A stretch of 11,967 bases of DNA from Chloroflexi bacterium RBG_16_60_22 (lineage in GTDB: Bacteria > Chloroflexota > Dehalococcoidia > Dehalococcoidales > RBG-16-60-22): positions 4,362 through 16,328 of the forward strand of contig MGNX01000116.1 of NCBI GenBank assembly GCA_001796935.1, in the 5' to 3' direction. Shown in pieces: positions 6,764 through 11,746 of the stretch (positions are counted from its first letter, which is position 1; each line of letters opens with the position of its first letter). The notes below the pieces were generated by a model. It was given only the letters and a program-made list of their open reading frames with translations. It made no database searches and was not told the origin of the DNA. The translations under genes and the position numbers were made by a program.

Positions 6764-7279
6764 TCACCGGTCTCCCGCCAGGGCCCGGCGCAGCTCGGCG
6801 AAGAGCCTGTTCTCCATGGCGGCGTGGGCTTCCAGGAGCTTCCTGGTGTGGGTAAGGTGGGCCCTCATGTCGTTGGCGCTGGCGTCCCAGCGGTGGCGGC
6901 CCAGTCGCCCGCCTGTCAGCTCGGCGACGTGCTTCTTGGACTCGCCGATACGATTGCGTAGGTCGGTGTGTTCCAGGAGCAGAGAGTTTAGCGCCGAGAT
7001 AAGTTTCCCCTCGCCGTGCTTCTCCACGGCGGGCAACAGTATCGTCTCCTCGCGGTTAAAGTGCTTGTCCAGCCAGTCCCCGATGGCCACCAGCATCTCC
7101 TCCAGCTTCCCCAGGCTTTGCCTCTGGTCGAACCGACCGGGCACAAAGGTCTCCCTGGCCACCTTCAGGTCCGTCAGCAGGCTGGCGTCGTTGGCCGCCT
7201 TCTCGATATTCATGGCCCTCTCGTTCATGACCTTATGTTCGGCAATAAGCTGGTCGATTAGCTTCAGTGTCTCATTCAT
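6764..7279 (-). CDS. Hemerythrin-like (HHE) diiron protein, 171 aa
   Basis: The four-helix hemerythrin fold binds two irons and reversibly binds oxygen, or senses or detoxifies oxygen, NO or peroxide. A full ligand set is visible: His15, His73 and Glu77 (HFNRE), His88, His104, and His152 with Glu156 (HAAME). It is cytoplasmic and has no extra output domain, so it is more likely an oxygen or iron handler than a chemosensor. ATG at 7277-7279 has AGGAG at 7289-7293, 9 bases upstream; a TTG one codon earlier (7282) is an equally possible start. The stop overlaps or nearly touches the next small gene. It lies 133 bases behind the selenocysteine glutaredoxin gene on the same strand and has its own candidate extended -10 promoter. 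The setting among ferritin-like and rubredoxin genes supports a role in oxygen protection. Confidence 0.88.
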   Translation of the reverse strand: MNETLKLIDQLIAEHKVMNERAMNIEKAANDASLLTDLKVARETFVPGRFDQRQSLGKLEEMLVAIGDWLDKHFNREETILLPAVEKHGEGKLISALNSLLLEHTDLRNRIGESKKHVAELTGGRLGRHRWDASANDMRAHLTHTRKLLEAHAAMENRLFAELRRALAGDR

Positions 7280-7348
7280 CAAGCCTGTCTCCTCGCTATT
7301 TCAGGGTCCCCAGCCTGGTCCGGTACGGGGCATCGGTTAACCAGAACC

Positions 7349-7357
7349 AGTATAGCA
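7349..7357 (-). promoter_or_regulatory. Candidate extended -10 promoter of hemerythrin
   Basis: The minus strand reads TGC followed by TATACT, an extended -10 element. No good -35 box is seen at 16-18 bases. The predicted start site falls in the palindrome GGTTAACC (7335-7342), which might be an operator. The leader to hemerythrin would be about 60 bases. Confidence 0.4.
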
Positions 7358-7412
7358 TAGCGAACGCTGGCTGGCTATTATTTCCCCTGGAGCGGCTATT
7401 CCTGCCGCGCTG

Positions 7413-7664
7413 TTATTTCAGCTCCGGCCCGAGCTTCTCCTGCAGCCTGGCCGGGTTAAACCCGATGATTATTTCTTTATCGTCAACGATGATAACGGGC
7501 ACGCCCATCTGCTTCGTTTTTTCCACCATTTCCCTAGCGGCATCGTGGTCGATGGATACGTCACGCTCCTGATACGGGATTTTCTTCTGCGAAAGATACT
7601 CCTTCGCCATGGTGCAGTAGGGTCAGGTGGGGGTGGTGTAAATGACTACGTTCTTTTCTACCAT
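7413..7664 (-). CDS. Selenocysteine-containing glutaredoxin-like protein (UGA at codon 14), 83 aa
   Basis: This thioredoxin-fold protein resembles small glutaredoxin-like proteins of the NrdH/YruB type. Read from ATG at 7662-7664 it begins MVEKNVVIYTTPT, then an in-frame UGA (7623-7625), then PYC-TMAKEYL. The UGA sits where the first Cys of the CPYC redox motif belongs, so residue 14 is read as selenocysteine and Cys17 as its partner. The rest is a normal glutaredoxin: helix 1, the RDVSID strand, the cis-proline loop GVPVI and the C-terminal GFNPARLQEKL. UGA is an ordinary stop in at least seven neighbouring genes, so this is not a general code change. A hairpin with GU in its loop starts 15 bases after the UGA. 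The UGA is followed by C, a context favourable to readthrough. Shine-Dalgarno sequences GAGGAG (7674-7679) and AAGGAG and a TTGACA promoter precede it. Starting at Met19 would lose the active site. A nonsense mutation or sequencing error is the alternative. Substrate unknown; probably thiol-disulfide or peroxide chemistry. Confidence 0.82.
7589..7607 (-). promoter_or_regulatory. Putative bacterial SECIS hairpin of the glutaredoxin mRNA
   Basis: In the messenger, GCGAAGGA pairs with UCUUUCGC (8 bp including one G-U pair), closing a GUA triloop (7597-7599), or 7 bp with an AGUAU loop. The hairpin begins 15 bases after the UGA and its loop G is the 24th base after it. Known bacterial SECIS elements lie just downstream of UGA, within the coding region, with a G or GU in a small apical loop about 16-37 bases from the UGA, where SelB binds. 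The fit is good; no folding program was run. Confidence 0.7.
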
Positions 7665-7681
7665 GAGCTCCTTCTCCTCGG

Positions 7682-7708
7682 TAATGATATTCTTTAATTT
7701 AATGATAT
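7682..7708. repeat. Direct repeat TAATGATAT at the glutaredoxin promoter
   Basis: TAATGATAT occurs at 7682-7690 and again at 7700-7708, a period of 18 bases. The second copy covers the -10 box of the glutaredoxin promoter and the first lies in its early transcribed region. The spacing places both copies on nearly the same helix face, so they could be paired sites for a repressor. AT-rich chance similarity is possible. Confidence 0.4.
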
Positions 7709-7730
7709 TAGCCACCGCGGACAGTGTCAA
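7702..7730 (-). promoter_or_regulatory. Sigma-70-type promoter of the selenocysteine glutaredoxin
   Basis: The minus strand shows a perfect TTGACA (7725-7730), a 17-base spacer and TATCAT (7702-7707, 5/6). It lies 38 bases before the glutaredoxin ATG and points at it. The presence of a strong dedicated promoter argues that the gene with the in-frame UGA is expressed rather than decayed. Confidence 0.78.
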
Positions 7731-7779
7731 GGCACGCCCCCTTCCCGGCAGGGTCAACGGGTAAAACGCCGCCGGGATA

Positions 7780-7788
7780 TGTTATACT
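7780..7788 (+). promoter_or_regulatory. Candidate distal extended -10 promoter for the ferritin-like gene
   Basis: TGT followed by TATACT forms an extended -10 element on the plus strand without a recognisable -35 box. A start site near 7795 would place the palindrome GTAACGTTAC (7805-7814) about 10 bases downstream. It would give a leader of about 175 bases to the ferritin-like gene and run through the second promoter. Confidence 0.35.
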
Positions 7789-7804
7789 TTTATTAAAGGG
7801 ACTT

Positions 7805-7814
7805 GTAACGTTAC
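7805..7814. promoter_or_regulatory. Palindrome GTAACGTTAC, candidate operator 1
   Basis: A perfect 10-bp palindrome just downstream of the candidate distal promoter. It shares the form GTNACGTNAC with the palindrome at 7885-7894, starting exactly 80 bases away. Two related symmetric sites at two promoters in one control region suggest one dimeric regulator. The regulator is unknown. Confidence 0.5.
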
Positions 7815-7878
7815 CCGGCGGTGAAACTTTTATCACATACAGGTAATACCCCGATGGGTCATAATGTCACCGGGAAAA

Positions 7879-7907
7879 TTGACAGTGACGTCACTTAAGA
7901 TTATTAT
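7879..7907 (+). promoter_or_regulatory. Sigma-70-type promoter of the ferritin-like gene
   Basis: A perfect TTGACA (7879-7884), a 17-base spacer and TATTAT (7902-7907, 5/6) form a strong promoter 63 bases before the ATG at 7971. A start near 7914 leaves a leader of about 57 bases. The spacer contains the palindrome at 7884-7895, where a bound repressor would exclude polymerase. Confidence 0.8.
7884..7895. promoter_or_regulatory. Palindrome AGTGACGTCACT between -35 and -10, candidate operator 2
   Basis: A perfect 12-bp palindrome that begins at the last base of the -35 box and fills the first two thirds of the spacer of the ferritin-like promoter. Its core GTGACGTCAC matches the form of operator 1. 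Its position is classic for repression, or for activation by DNA distortion in the MerR manner, although the spacer here is a normal 17 bases. Confidence 0.6.
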
Positions 7908-7970
7908 CCAATACGCAAAGCCATTACCGTGACCGGAGCGGGATTAAAGACTTGATACGAGGAGGTAATT

Positions 7971-8501
7971 ATGGCGCAGGCGCATGAAAAAACACTGGCG
8001 GCACTCAAAGCGGCCCTCCAGATGGAGACCGATGGCAGGAAGTTCTACCAGGCGGCGGCCAGGTCCAGCGCCAATAAGCTGGGCAAGAAGCTGCTGGAGA
8101 AGCTGGCGGCGGAAGAGGACATTCACCAGAAGGTCTTTCAGAACATTTACGATACCATCAGCGCCAGGAAGGGGTGGCCGAAAGAAAAGTTCACCCATGA
8201 CAGCGGCCGCGGCCTGAGGACGATATTCGCCCAGGCCCTGGAGGAAATGGATAAGGGCGTCAAGGCTATCCCCTCCGAACTGGACGCCGTGCAGACGGCC
8301 ATGACCATGGAGAACAAGACCTACGACTTTTATAAGAAACAGGTCGGCCTGGCCGGCTCCGATAGCGAGCGCCAGTTCTACGAGGCCCTGGCCGTCCAGG
8401 AGGAGGAGCACCACCGCATCCTGCTGGATTACTACGAGTTCCTCAAGAACCCGGGGGGCTGGTTCGTGCAGAAAGAGCACCCTTCCCTCGATGGCGGCTA
8501 G
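7971..8501 (+). CDS. Ferritin-like diiron protein (rubrerythrin family, no rubredoxin domain), 176 aa
   Basis: A COG1633-type ferritin-like four-helix protein. Carboxylate and histidine ligands of a diiron site are visible: Glu19, Glu49 with His52 (EEDIH), Glu114 (MENKTYDFY) and the EEEHH cluster at 144-148. The tail GGWFVQKEHPSLDGG follows the last helix, as in relatives. It lacks the C-terminal rubredoxin domain of classical rubrerythrin, so electrons would need to come from a separate rubredoxin such as the one encoded nearby. The likely role is peroxide reduction or iron handling in the cytoplasm. It starts with ATG, with AGGAGG at 7960-7965. It has its own strong promoter with a palindromic operator and is followed by an intrinsic terminator, so it is probably transcribed mostly alone and at high level. 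Confidence 0.87.
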   Translation: MAQAHEKTLAALKAALQMETDGRKFYQAAARSSANKLGKKLLEKLAAEEDIHQKVFQNIYDTISARKGWPKEKFTHDSGRGLRTIFAQALEEMDKGVKAIPSELDAVQTAMTMENKTYDFYKKQVGLAGSDSERQFYEALAVQEEEHHRILLDYYEFLKNPGGWFVQKEHPSLDGG

Positions 8502-8505
8502 GAAC

Positions 8506-8543
8506 ACGCCGGGGACGCTCTCTTCTTAACCGGCGTCCTTTTT
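8506..8543 (+). terminator. Intrinsic terminator after the ferritin-like gene
   Basis: ACGCCGG (8506-8512) pairs with CCGGCGT (8530-8536) around a 17-base loop, followed by CC and a run of five T (8539-8543). An alternative inner pairing GGACG/CGTCC exists. It separates the ferritin-like gene from the following cluster, though the loop is long and readthrough is likely. No clear promoter is seen in 8544-8612, so the next genes may depend on readthrough or on a weak promoter. Confidence 0.7.
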
Positions 8544-8612
8544 GCACTTTAAAAATGGCGCCCGTCACTACCGACGACGAGAGAAAGGCCTGCTCAAGCA
8601 GAGGTTGAAATC

Positions 8613-9140
8613 ATGAATCTTAACGCATTACACAAGCTCGGCTACGGCATGTACATCGTCGGGTCCAGGAAGGGCAAAAAGCTCAACGGGCAGGTGGCCA
8701 ACACCGTGTTCCAGATAACCTCGGAGCCGCCGACCGTCGCCGTGAGCATTAACAAGAGCAACCTGACGCACGAGTACATCATGGCCAGCCAGGTCTTTAC
8801 GGCGGCGGTCCTCTGCCAGGCAACCCCCCTGCCCTATATCGGCGGCTTCGGCTTCAAGTCGGGGCGGGACGTCAATAAGCTGGAGGGCGTCAAATACAAG
8901 CTGGGCGTGACCAGGGCCCCCATTTTCCTCGACCACGCCACCGCTTACCTCGAGGCCGAGGTGATTTCCGACGTCGACGTCGGCACCCACACGATTTTCA
9001 TCGGCCGCATCGTGGCCGCCGAGGTCCTCACCGAGGAGACCTGCATGACCTACGAGTACTACCACCAGGTTAAGCGGGGGACCACTCCCAAGACCGCCCC
9101 CAGCTACATCGCTAAAGAAAAAGGAGGCGATAACAAGTAA
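8613..9140 (+). CDS. Flavin reductase-like FMN-binding split-barrel protein, 175 aa
   Basis: The sequence matches the flavin reductase-like domain: N-terminal GYGMYIVGSRKGKKLNGQVAN (10-30), TVFQITSEPPTVAVSINKSNLTHEYI (31-56) and a strand-rich second half. These proteins bind FMN and move electrons from NAD(P)H to acceptors. In Moorella high-molecular-weight rubredoxin (Hrb), this domain is fused to a rubredoxin and passes electrons to an oxygen- or NO-reducing flavodiiron protein. Here the rubredoxin is a separate gene whose ATG overlaps this stop by one base, so the pair looks like a split Hrb. ATG at 8613 has a modest GAGG at 8601-8604, 8 bases upstream. The last codons carry the Shine-Dalgarno sequence for the rubredoxin. 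No flavodiiron gene is seen; the diiron proteins downstream are the plausible acceptors. Confidence 0.88.
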   Translation: MNLNALHKLGYGMYIVGSRKGKKLNGQVANTVFQITSEPPTVAVSINKSNLTHEYIMASQVFTAAVLCQATPLPYIGGFGFKSGRDVNKLEGVKYKLGVTRAPIFLDHATAYLEAEVISDVDVGTHTIFIGRIVAAEVLTEETCMTYEYYHQVKRGTTPKTAPSYIAKEKGGDNK

Positions 9141-9304
9141 TGGACAAGTACGAATGCACTGTTTGCGGCTATGTTTACGACCCGGAGCTGGGGGATTCGG
9201 TGGGGAATATCGCCCCCGGGACGCCTTTTGAGAAGCTGCCGGACGACTGGTTATGCCCCGTCTGCGGCGCGGCTAAAAGCGAATTCCGTAAGCTGGAGTT
9301 TTAA
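9140..9304 (+). CDS. Rubredoxin, 54 aa
   Basis: A small electron carrier with a single iron bound by four cysteines. The product begins MDKYECTVCGYVYDPELGD. Cys6 and Cys9 (CTVCG) and Cys39 and Cys42 (CPVCG) are the iron ligands, and the conserved APGTPFEKLPDDWLCP segment is present. The length of 54 residues is typical. The ATG shares its first base with the last base of the flavin reductase stop (TAATG), and AGGAGG lies 12 bases upstream, so translation is probably coupled. It is expected to accept electrons from the flavin reductase-like protein and hand them to the ferritin-like or rubrerythrin-type proteins encoded around it, which lack rubredoxin domains of their own. Confidence 0.96.
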   Translation: MDKYECTVCGYVYDPELGDSVGNIAPGTPFEKLPDDWLCPVCGAAKSEFRKLEF

Positions 9305-9336
9305 GTTAGACCCGGCCGGAAGCTACGGAGGTTAAA

Positions 9337-10179
9337 ATGGAAAAGAAAAAGATTATCGAGCTCCTGAACCTCGACCTTCAGGATGAGCACGGCGCTATTA
9401 TCCAGTACCTGAGTCACGCCTATGGCATGGGTGAAGGGGAGGTGGCCTGCGAGATTGAGGCCATCGCCCGGGAGGAGATGCGGCACCTGGACTGGCTGGC
9501 GGAGACCATCGTGGCGCTGGGCGGCAAACCCTCCCTGGAGAGGGGCACCATGAACATGGCCGGCAAGACCGTGCCGGAATGGATGAGCAATGACGTCGGG
9601 CTGGAGCAGGGCGCCATCGACCACTACGGGGAGCATATCCGGGCGATTGACGACCCCAGGGTCAAGCGGTTGTTGCAGCGCATCGTGGCGGACGAAAGGG
9701 CGCACCACGGCAAGTTCGAGCATTTCATCGAGAAGGCTAAAAAAGAGGGCCTGAAGGACATCCGGGGCAACCGTAGTGACAGTTTGTCCAGGTCGCTGAA
9801 CTGGGGCGTCGGGCACGAGTACACCGTTATCCTCCAGTACATGTTCCACTCCTACATGACCCCGGACCCGGAAGCCAGGAAACAGCTGGAAGACCAGGCC
9901 GTCAACGAGATGCAGCACCTGGGCTGGCTCGCGGAAGAGCTGGTGGACTCCGGGGGCAGTCCGGTCATCGAGCATACCGCGGTCGACCGGGCCACCGGGG
10001 CGGCGGCGATGCTCCGGGCGGATATCAAGGTGGAGAAAGAGGTCCACGAAAAGTACGGCCGCATCGCCGACGAGGTTGACGACGCCGGCACCAAAGCGCT
10101 CATCCAGCGGATACGAAACAACGAAGGCTACCACATCGAGGTATTTAACGACCTGCTCAAGGAAGCCGAGGGCAAGTAG
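9337..10179 (+). CDS. Tandem-duplicated ferritin-like diiron protein, 280 aa
   Basis: Two ferritin-like four-helix domains lie in one chain. Domain 1 (about 1-140) has ligands Glu17, Glu47/His50 (EEMRH), Glu90 and Glu120/His123. Domain 2 (about 150-280) has Glu161, Glu191/His194 (NEMQH), Glu233 or Glu235, and Glu263/His266. Matching segments (for example HLDWLAETIVALGG and HLGWLAEELVDSGG) are offset by 143-144 residues, so the gene arose by internal duplication, and both diiron sites look complete. Relatives are annotated as bacterioferritin- or rubrerythrin-like. The likely role is peroxide or oxygen reduction or iron storage. ATG at 9337 has CGGAGG a few bases upstream. It is part of the flavin reductase-rubredoxin operon (32-base gap) and is followed by the Rieske gene. 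Confidence 0.86.
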   Translation: MEKKKIIELLNLDLQDEHGAIIQYLSHAYGMGEGEVACEIEAIAREEMRHLDWLAETIVALGGKPSLERGTMNMAGKTVPEWMSNDVGLEQGAIDHYGEHIRAIDDPRVKRLLQRIVADERAHHGKFEHFIEKAKKEGLKDIRGNRSDSLSRSLNWGVGHEYTVILQYMFHSYMTPDPEARKQLEDQAVNEMQHLGWLAEELVDSGGSPVIEHTAVDRATGAAAMLRADIKVEKEVHEKYGRIADEVDDAGTKALIQRIRNNEGYHIEVFNDLLKEAEGK

Positions 10180-10216
10180 TCCGGTTACCGGGTAATCCCA
10201 GAACAGGAGGACGGCG

Positions 10217-10567
10217 ATGGGAAGTTACGTGGAAGTCGGCAAGACCGGCCAGTTTCCGGACGGGAGCCTGGAAAAGGTGACCGTCGGGGCTCACGAGATA
10301 CTGCTGGTTAGGGTGGGGAAAAGCTATTACGCGGTGGGCAACCGCTGCACCCATATGAACGGCGACCTCTCGCTGGGGAAGCTGGAAGGGACCATCGTCA
10401 CCTGCCCCCGCCACGGGTCGCGGTTTGACCTTCGGGACGGCAGCGTGGTGCGCTGGATGAAAGGCTCCGGGATAATAGCGGCGCTGGGCAAGGCCATCAA
10501 GTCCCCCCGCCCCCTGCCCCGTTACAAGGTCCGGGTTGACGGCGATACGGTACTGGTGGAAATCTGA
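10217..10567 (+). CDS. Rieske-type [2Fe-2S] ferredoxin, 116 aa
   Basis: A stand-alone Rieske domain of the soluble ferredoxin type. The cluster ligands are Cys44 and His46 (CTHM) and Cys63 and His66 (CPRHG). The N-terminal strand YVEVGKTGQFPDGS and the loop YYAVGNRCTHMNGDLSLGKLEGTIVTCPRHGSRFDL fit the family. There is no signal peptide or membrane anchor, so it is cytoplasmic. Its C-terminal part (about 80-100, rich in Gly, Lys and Pro) is a little longer than in small dioxygenase ferredoxins. ATG at 10217 has AGGAGG at 10205-10210, 6 bases upstream. No oxygenase is nearby. In this operon it more likely carries electrons between a reductase and the diiron proteins, but its partner is unknown. 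Confidence 0.9.
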   Translation: MGSYVEVGKTGQFPDGSLEKVTVGAHEILLVRVGKSYYAVGNRCTHMNGDLSLGKLEGTIVTCPRHGSRFDLRDGSVVRWMKGSGIIAALGKAIKSPRPLPRYKVRVDGDTVLVEI

Positions 10568-10587
10568 GGGCCGGGCGGCCCTTTATT
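10567..10587 (+). terminator. Weak terminator or attenuator hairpin after the Rieske gene
   Basis: AGGGCC (10567-10572) pairs with GGCCCT (10577-10582) around the loop GGGC, followed by TTATT. The stem starts inside the Rieske stop codon and is short with an interrupted T-run, so it is probably a partial terminator or a processing site that lowers expression of the genes behind it. Confidence 0.4.
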
Positions 10588-10611
10588 AAAAAATGAAGGA
10601 GGTGCCGTGCC

Positions 10612-11094
10612 ATGTCCATAGTTTTTTCGGCCGGGGAGCTTATCGATATCGCCATCGGCGTGGAGCGCCGCGGCATGACTTTCTACGATATCATGGCCAA
10701 GTCCACGGAAAACGAGGAGGCCAGGGAAATCTTCGAAGGCCTGGTCAATATGGAGCGGGAGCATATCAGGATTTTCCAGGACATGCTGGGTGAAACCGGC
10801 AAGCCGCCCGCGGAAGCCGGAACCCCCGAGTACACCGGCTATCTCCAGGCCCTTATCGACGATGCCGTCTTTACCGACGACATGATTACCAGCGAGATGG
10901 CCTCCCAGGCGGACAGCGATATCAAGGCGGTGGAGCTGGGCATCGCCGCCGAAAAGGACTCCATCCTTTTCTATTACGAGATGCGGGACATCATGCCCCA
11001 GCGGCTCGTGACGAAGGTAAACGCCATCATTGCCGAGGAGAAGTCCCATTTACAACAGCTGTCCGTGATTAAGAAAAAGCTGGCAACCTCCTGA
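10612..11094 (+). CDS. Rubrerythrin-type ferritin-like protein, 160 aa
   Basis: Another single-domain COG1633 ferritin-like protein without a rubredoxin domain. Probable iron ligands are Glu18 (GVERRGMTFYD), Glu48 with His51 (NMEREH), Glu114 (AAEKDSILFY) and Glu143 with His146 (AEEKSH). It begins MSIVFSAGELIDIAIGVE, a start seen in many relatives. It differs clearly from the other two ferritin-like proteins in the window, so it is not a recent copy of them. ATG at 10612 has GGAGG at 10598-10602, 9 bases upstream. It lies 44 bases behind the Rieske gene, after a weak hairpin. It would act as a cytoplasmic peroxide reductase fed by rubredoxin, or as an iron-binding protein. Confidence 0.87.
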   Translation: MSIVFSAGELIDIAIGVERRGMTFYDIMAKSTENEEAREIFEGLVNMEREHIRIFQDMLGETGKPPAEAGTPEYTGYLQALIDDAVFTDDMITSEMASQADSDIKAVELGIAAEKDSILFYYEMRDIMPQRLVTKVNAIIAEEKSHLQQLSVIKKKLATS

Positions 11095-11123
11095 TAACCT
11101 CCGGAACCGGAGTGTACGGCAGG

Positions 11124-11738
11124 ATGAAAGTTAAAATCGTTTTTTACAGCATGTACGGCCATATCTACCGGATGGCGGAGGCCGTGGCCGAAGGCGCCCG
11201 GGAGGTCGAAGGCGCCGAGGTGGAGCTGCTCCAGGTCCCCGAGCTGGTCCCCGATGAAGCGCTGGAGAAGTCCGGCGCCAGGAAGGCGAGGCAGGCCTTC
11301 GCCCATATCCCGGTGGCCAGGCCGGCCGACCTCGCCGATGCCGATGCCATCATCTACGGGATACCCACCCGTTTCGGTAACATGTGCGCCCAGATGCGCA
11401 ACTTCCTCGACCAGACGGGCGGGCTGTGGGCCAGGGACGCCCTGGTGGGTAAAGTGGGCAGCGTCTTCACCTCCAGCGCCACCCAGCACGGCGGCCAGGA
11501 GACCACCATCATCACCTCCTATATCACGCTGCTCCACCACGGCATGGTCATCGTCGGCCTGCCCTACTCCGAGAAACGCCAGACCACTCTGGATGAGATA
11601 ACCGGCGGCAGCCCCTACGGTGCCAGCACCATCGCCGGTACCGACGGCAGCCGTCTGCCCAGCGAGAACGAGCTGGCGATGGCCCGCTACCAGGGCCGGC
11701 ACGTGGCTACCATTGCCAAAAAGCTGGCGGGGGCTTGA
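11124..11738 (+). CDS. wrbA: NAD(P)H:quinone oxidoreductase, WrbA type
   Basis: A flavodoxin-fold FMN protein that reduces quinones by two electrons, avoiding semiquinone radicals. The FMN phosphate loop follows IVFYSMYGHIYRMA (5-18). The family hallmark segments are PTRFGNM (81-87), FLDQTGGLWA (94-103), the QHGGQE stretch (121-126), HHGM (138-141) and GLPYSE. Its 204 residues match WrbA. ATG at 11124 gives the usual MKVKIVFYS beginning. A GTG at 11112 in frame would add 4 residues, and neither has a strong Shine-Dalgarno sequence. It lies 29 bases after the ferritin-like gene, in the same operon, and adds a flavoprotein defence against redox stress to the cluster. Confidence 0.92.
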   Translation: MKVKIVFYSMYGHIYRMAEAVAEGAREVEGAEVELLQVPELVPDEALEKSGARKARQAFAHIPVARPADLADADAIIYGIPTRFGNMCAQMRNFLDQTGGLWARDALVGKVGSVFTSSATQHGGQETTIITSYITLLHHGMVIVGLPYSEKRQTTLDEITGGSPYGASTIAGTDGSRLPSENELAMARYQGRHVATIAKKLAGA

Positions 11739-11746
11739 GGCCGCCG

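Larger units (their letters stand above)
7769..7821. other. Wide inverted repeat in the divergent control region
   Basis: CCGCCGGG (7769-7776) and CCCGGCGG (7814-7821) are exact reverse complements separated by 37 bases, enclosing the extended -10 element and the GTAACGTTAC palindrome. CCCGG-GTGA-like sequence here can alternatively pair with TCACCGGG at 7867-7874. No coding sequence is seen in 7665-7970. The arrangement could be a leader RNA fold or paired protein sites; neither is established. Confidence 0.35.

Noticed and set aside
7413..7610. Glutaredoxin as a 65-residue protein starting at Met19
   Set aside because: It would lack the first strand and the redox motif of the fold, has no well-placed promoter of its own, and the codons upstream of the UGA translate to a perfect glutaredoxin N-terminus with its own ribosome site.
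7623..7625. UGA as a general reassigned codon (Gly or Trp code)
   Set aside because: At least seven clearly intact genes in the window end with UGA at the expected length.
8590..8601. CTGC-TCAA-GCAG hairpin before the flavin reductase as a regulatory RNA element
   Set aside because: A 4-bp stem is too short to distinguish from chance, with no other supporting feature.
9301..10134. 277-residue minus-strand frame over the tandem ferritin-like gene
   Set aside because: The opposite strand encodes a duplicated protein with all metal ligands; this frame is an antisense shadow in GC-rich DNA.
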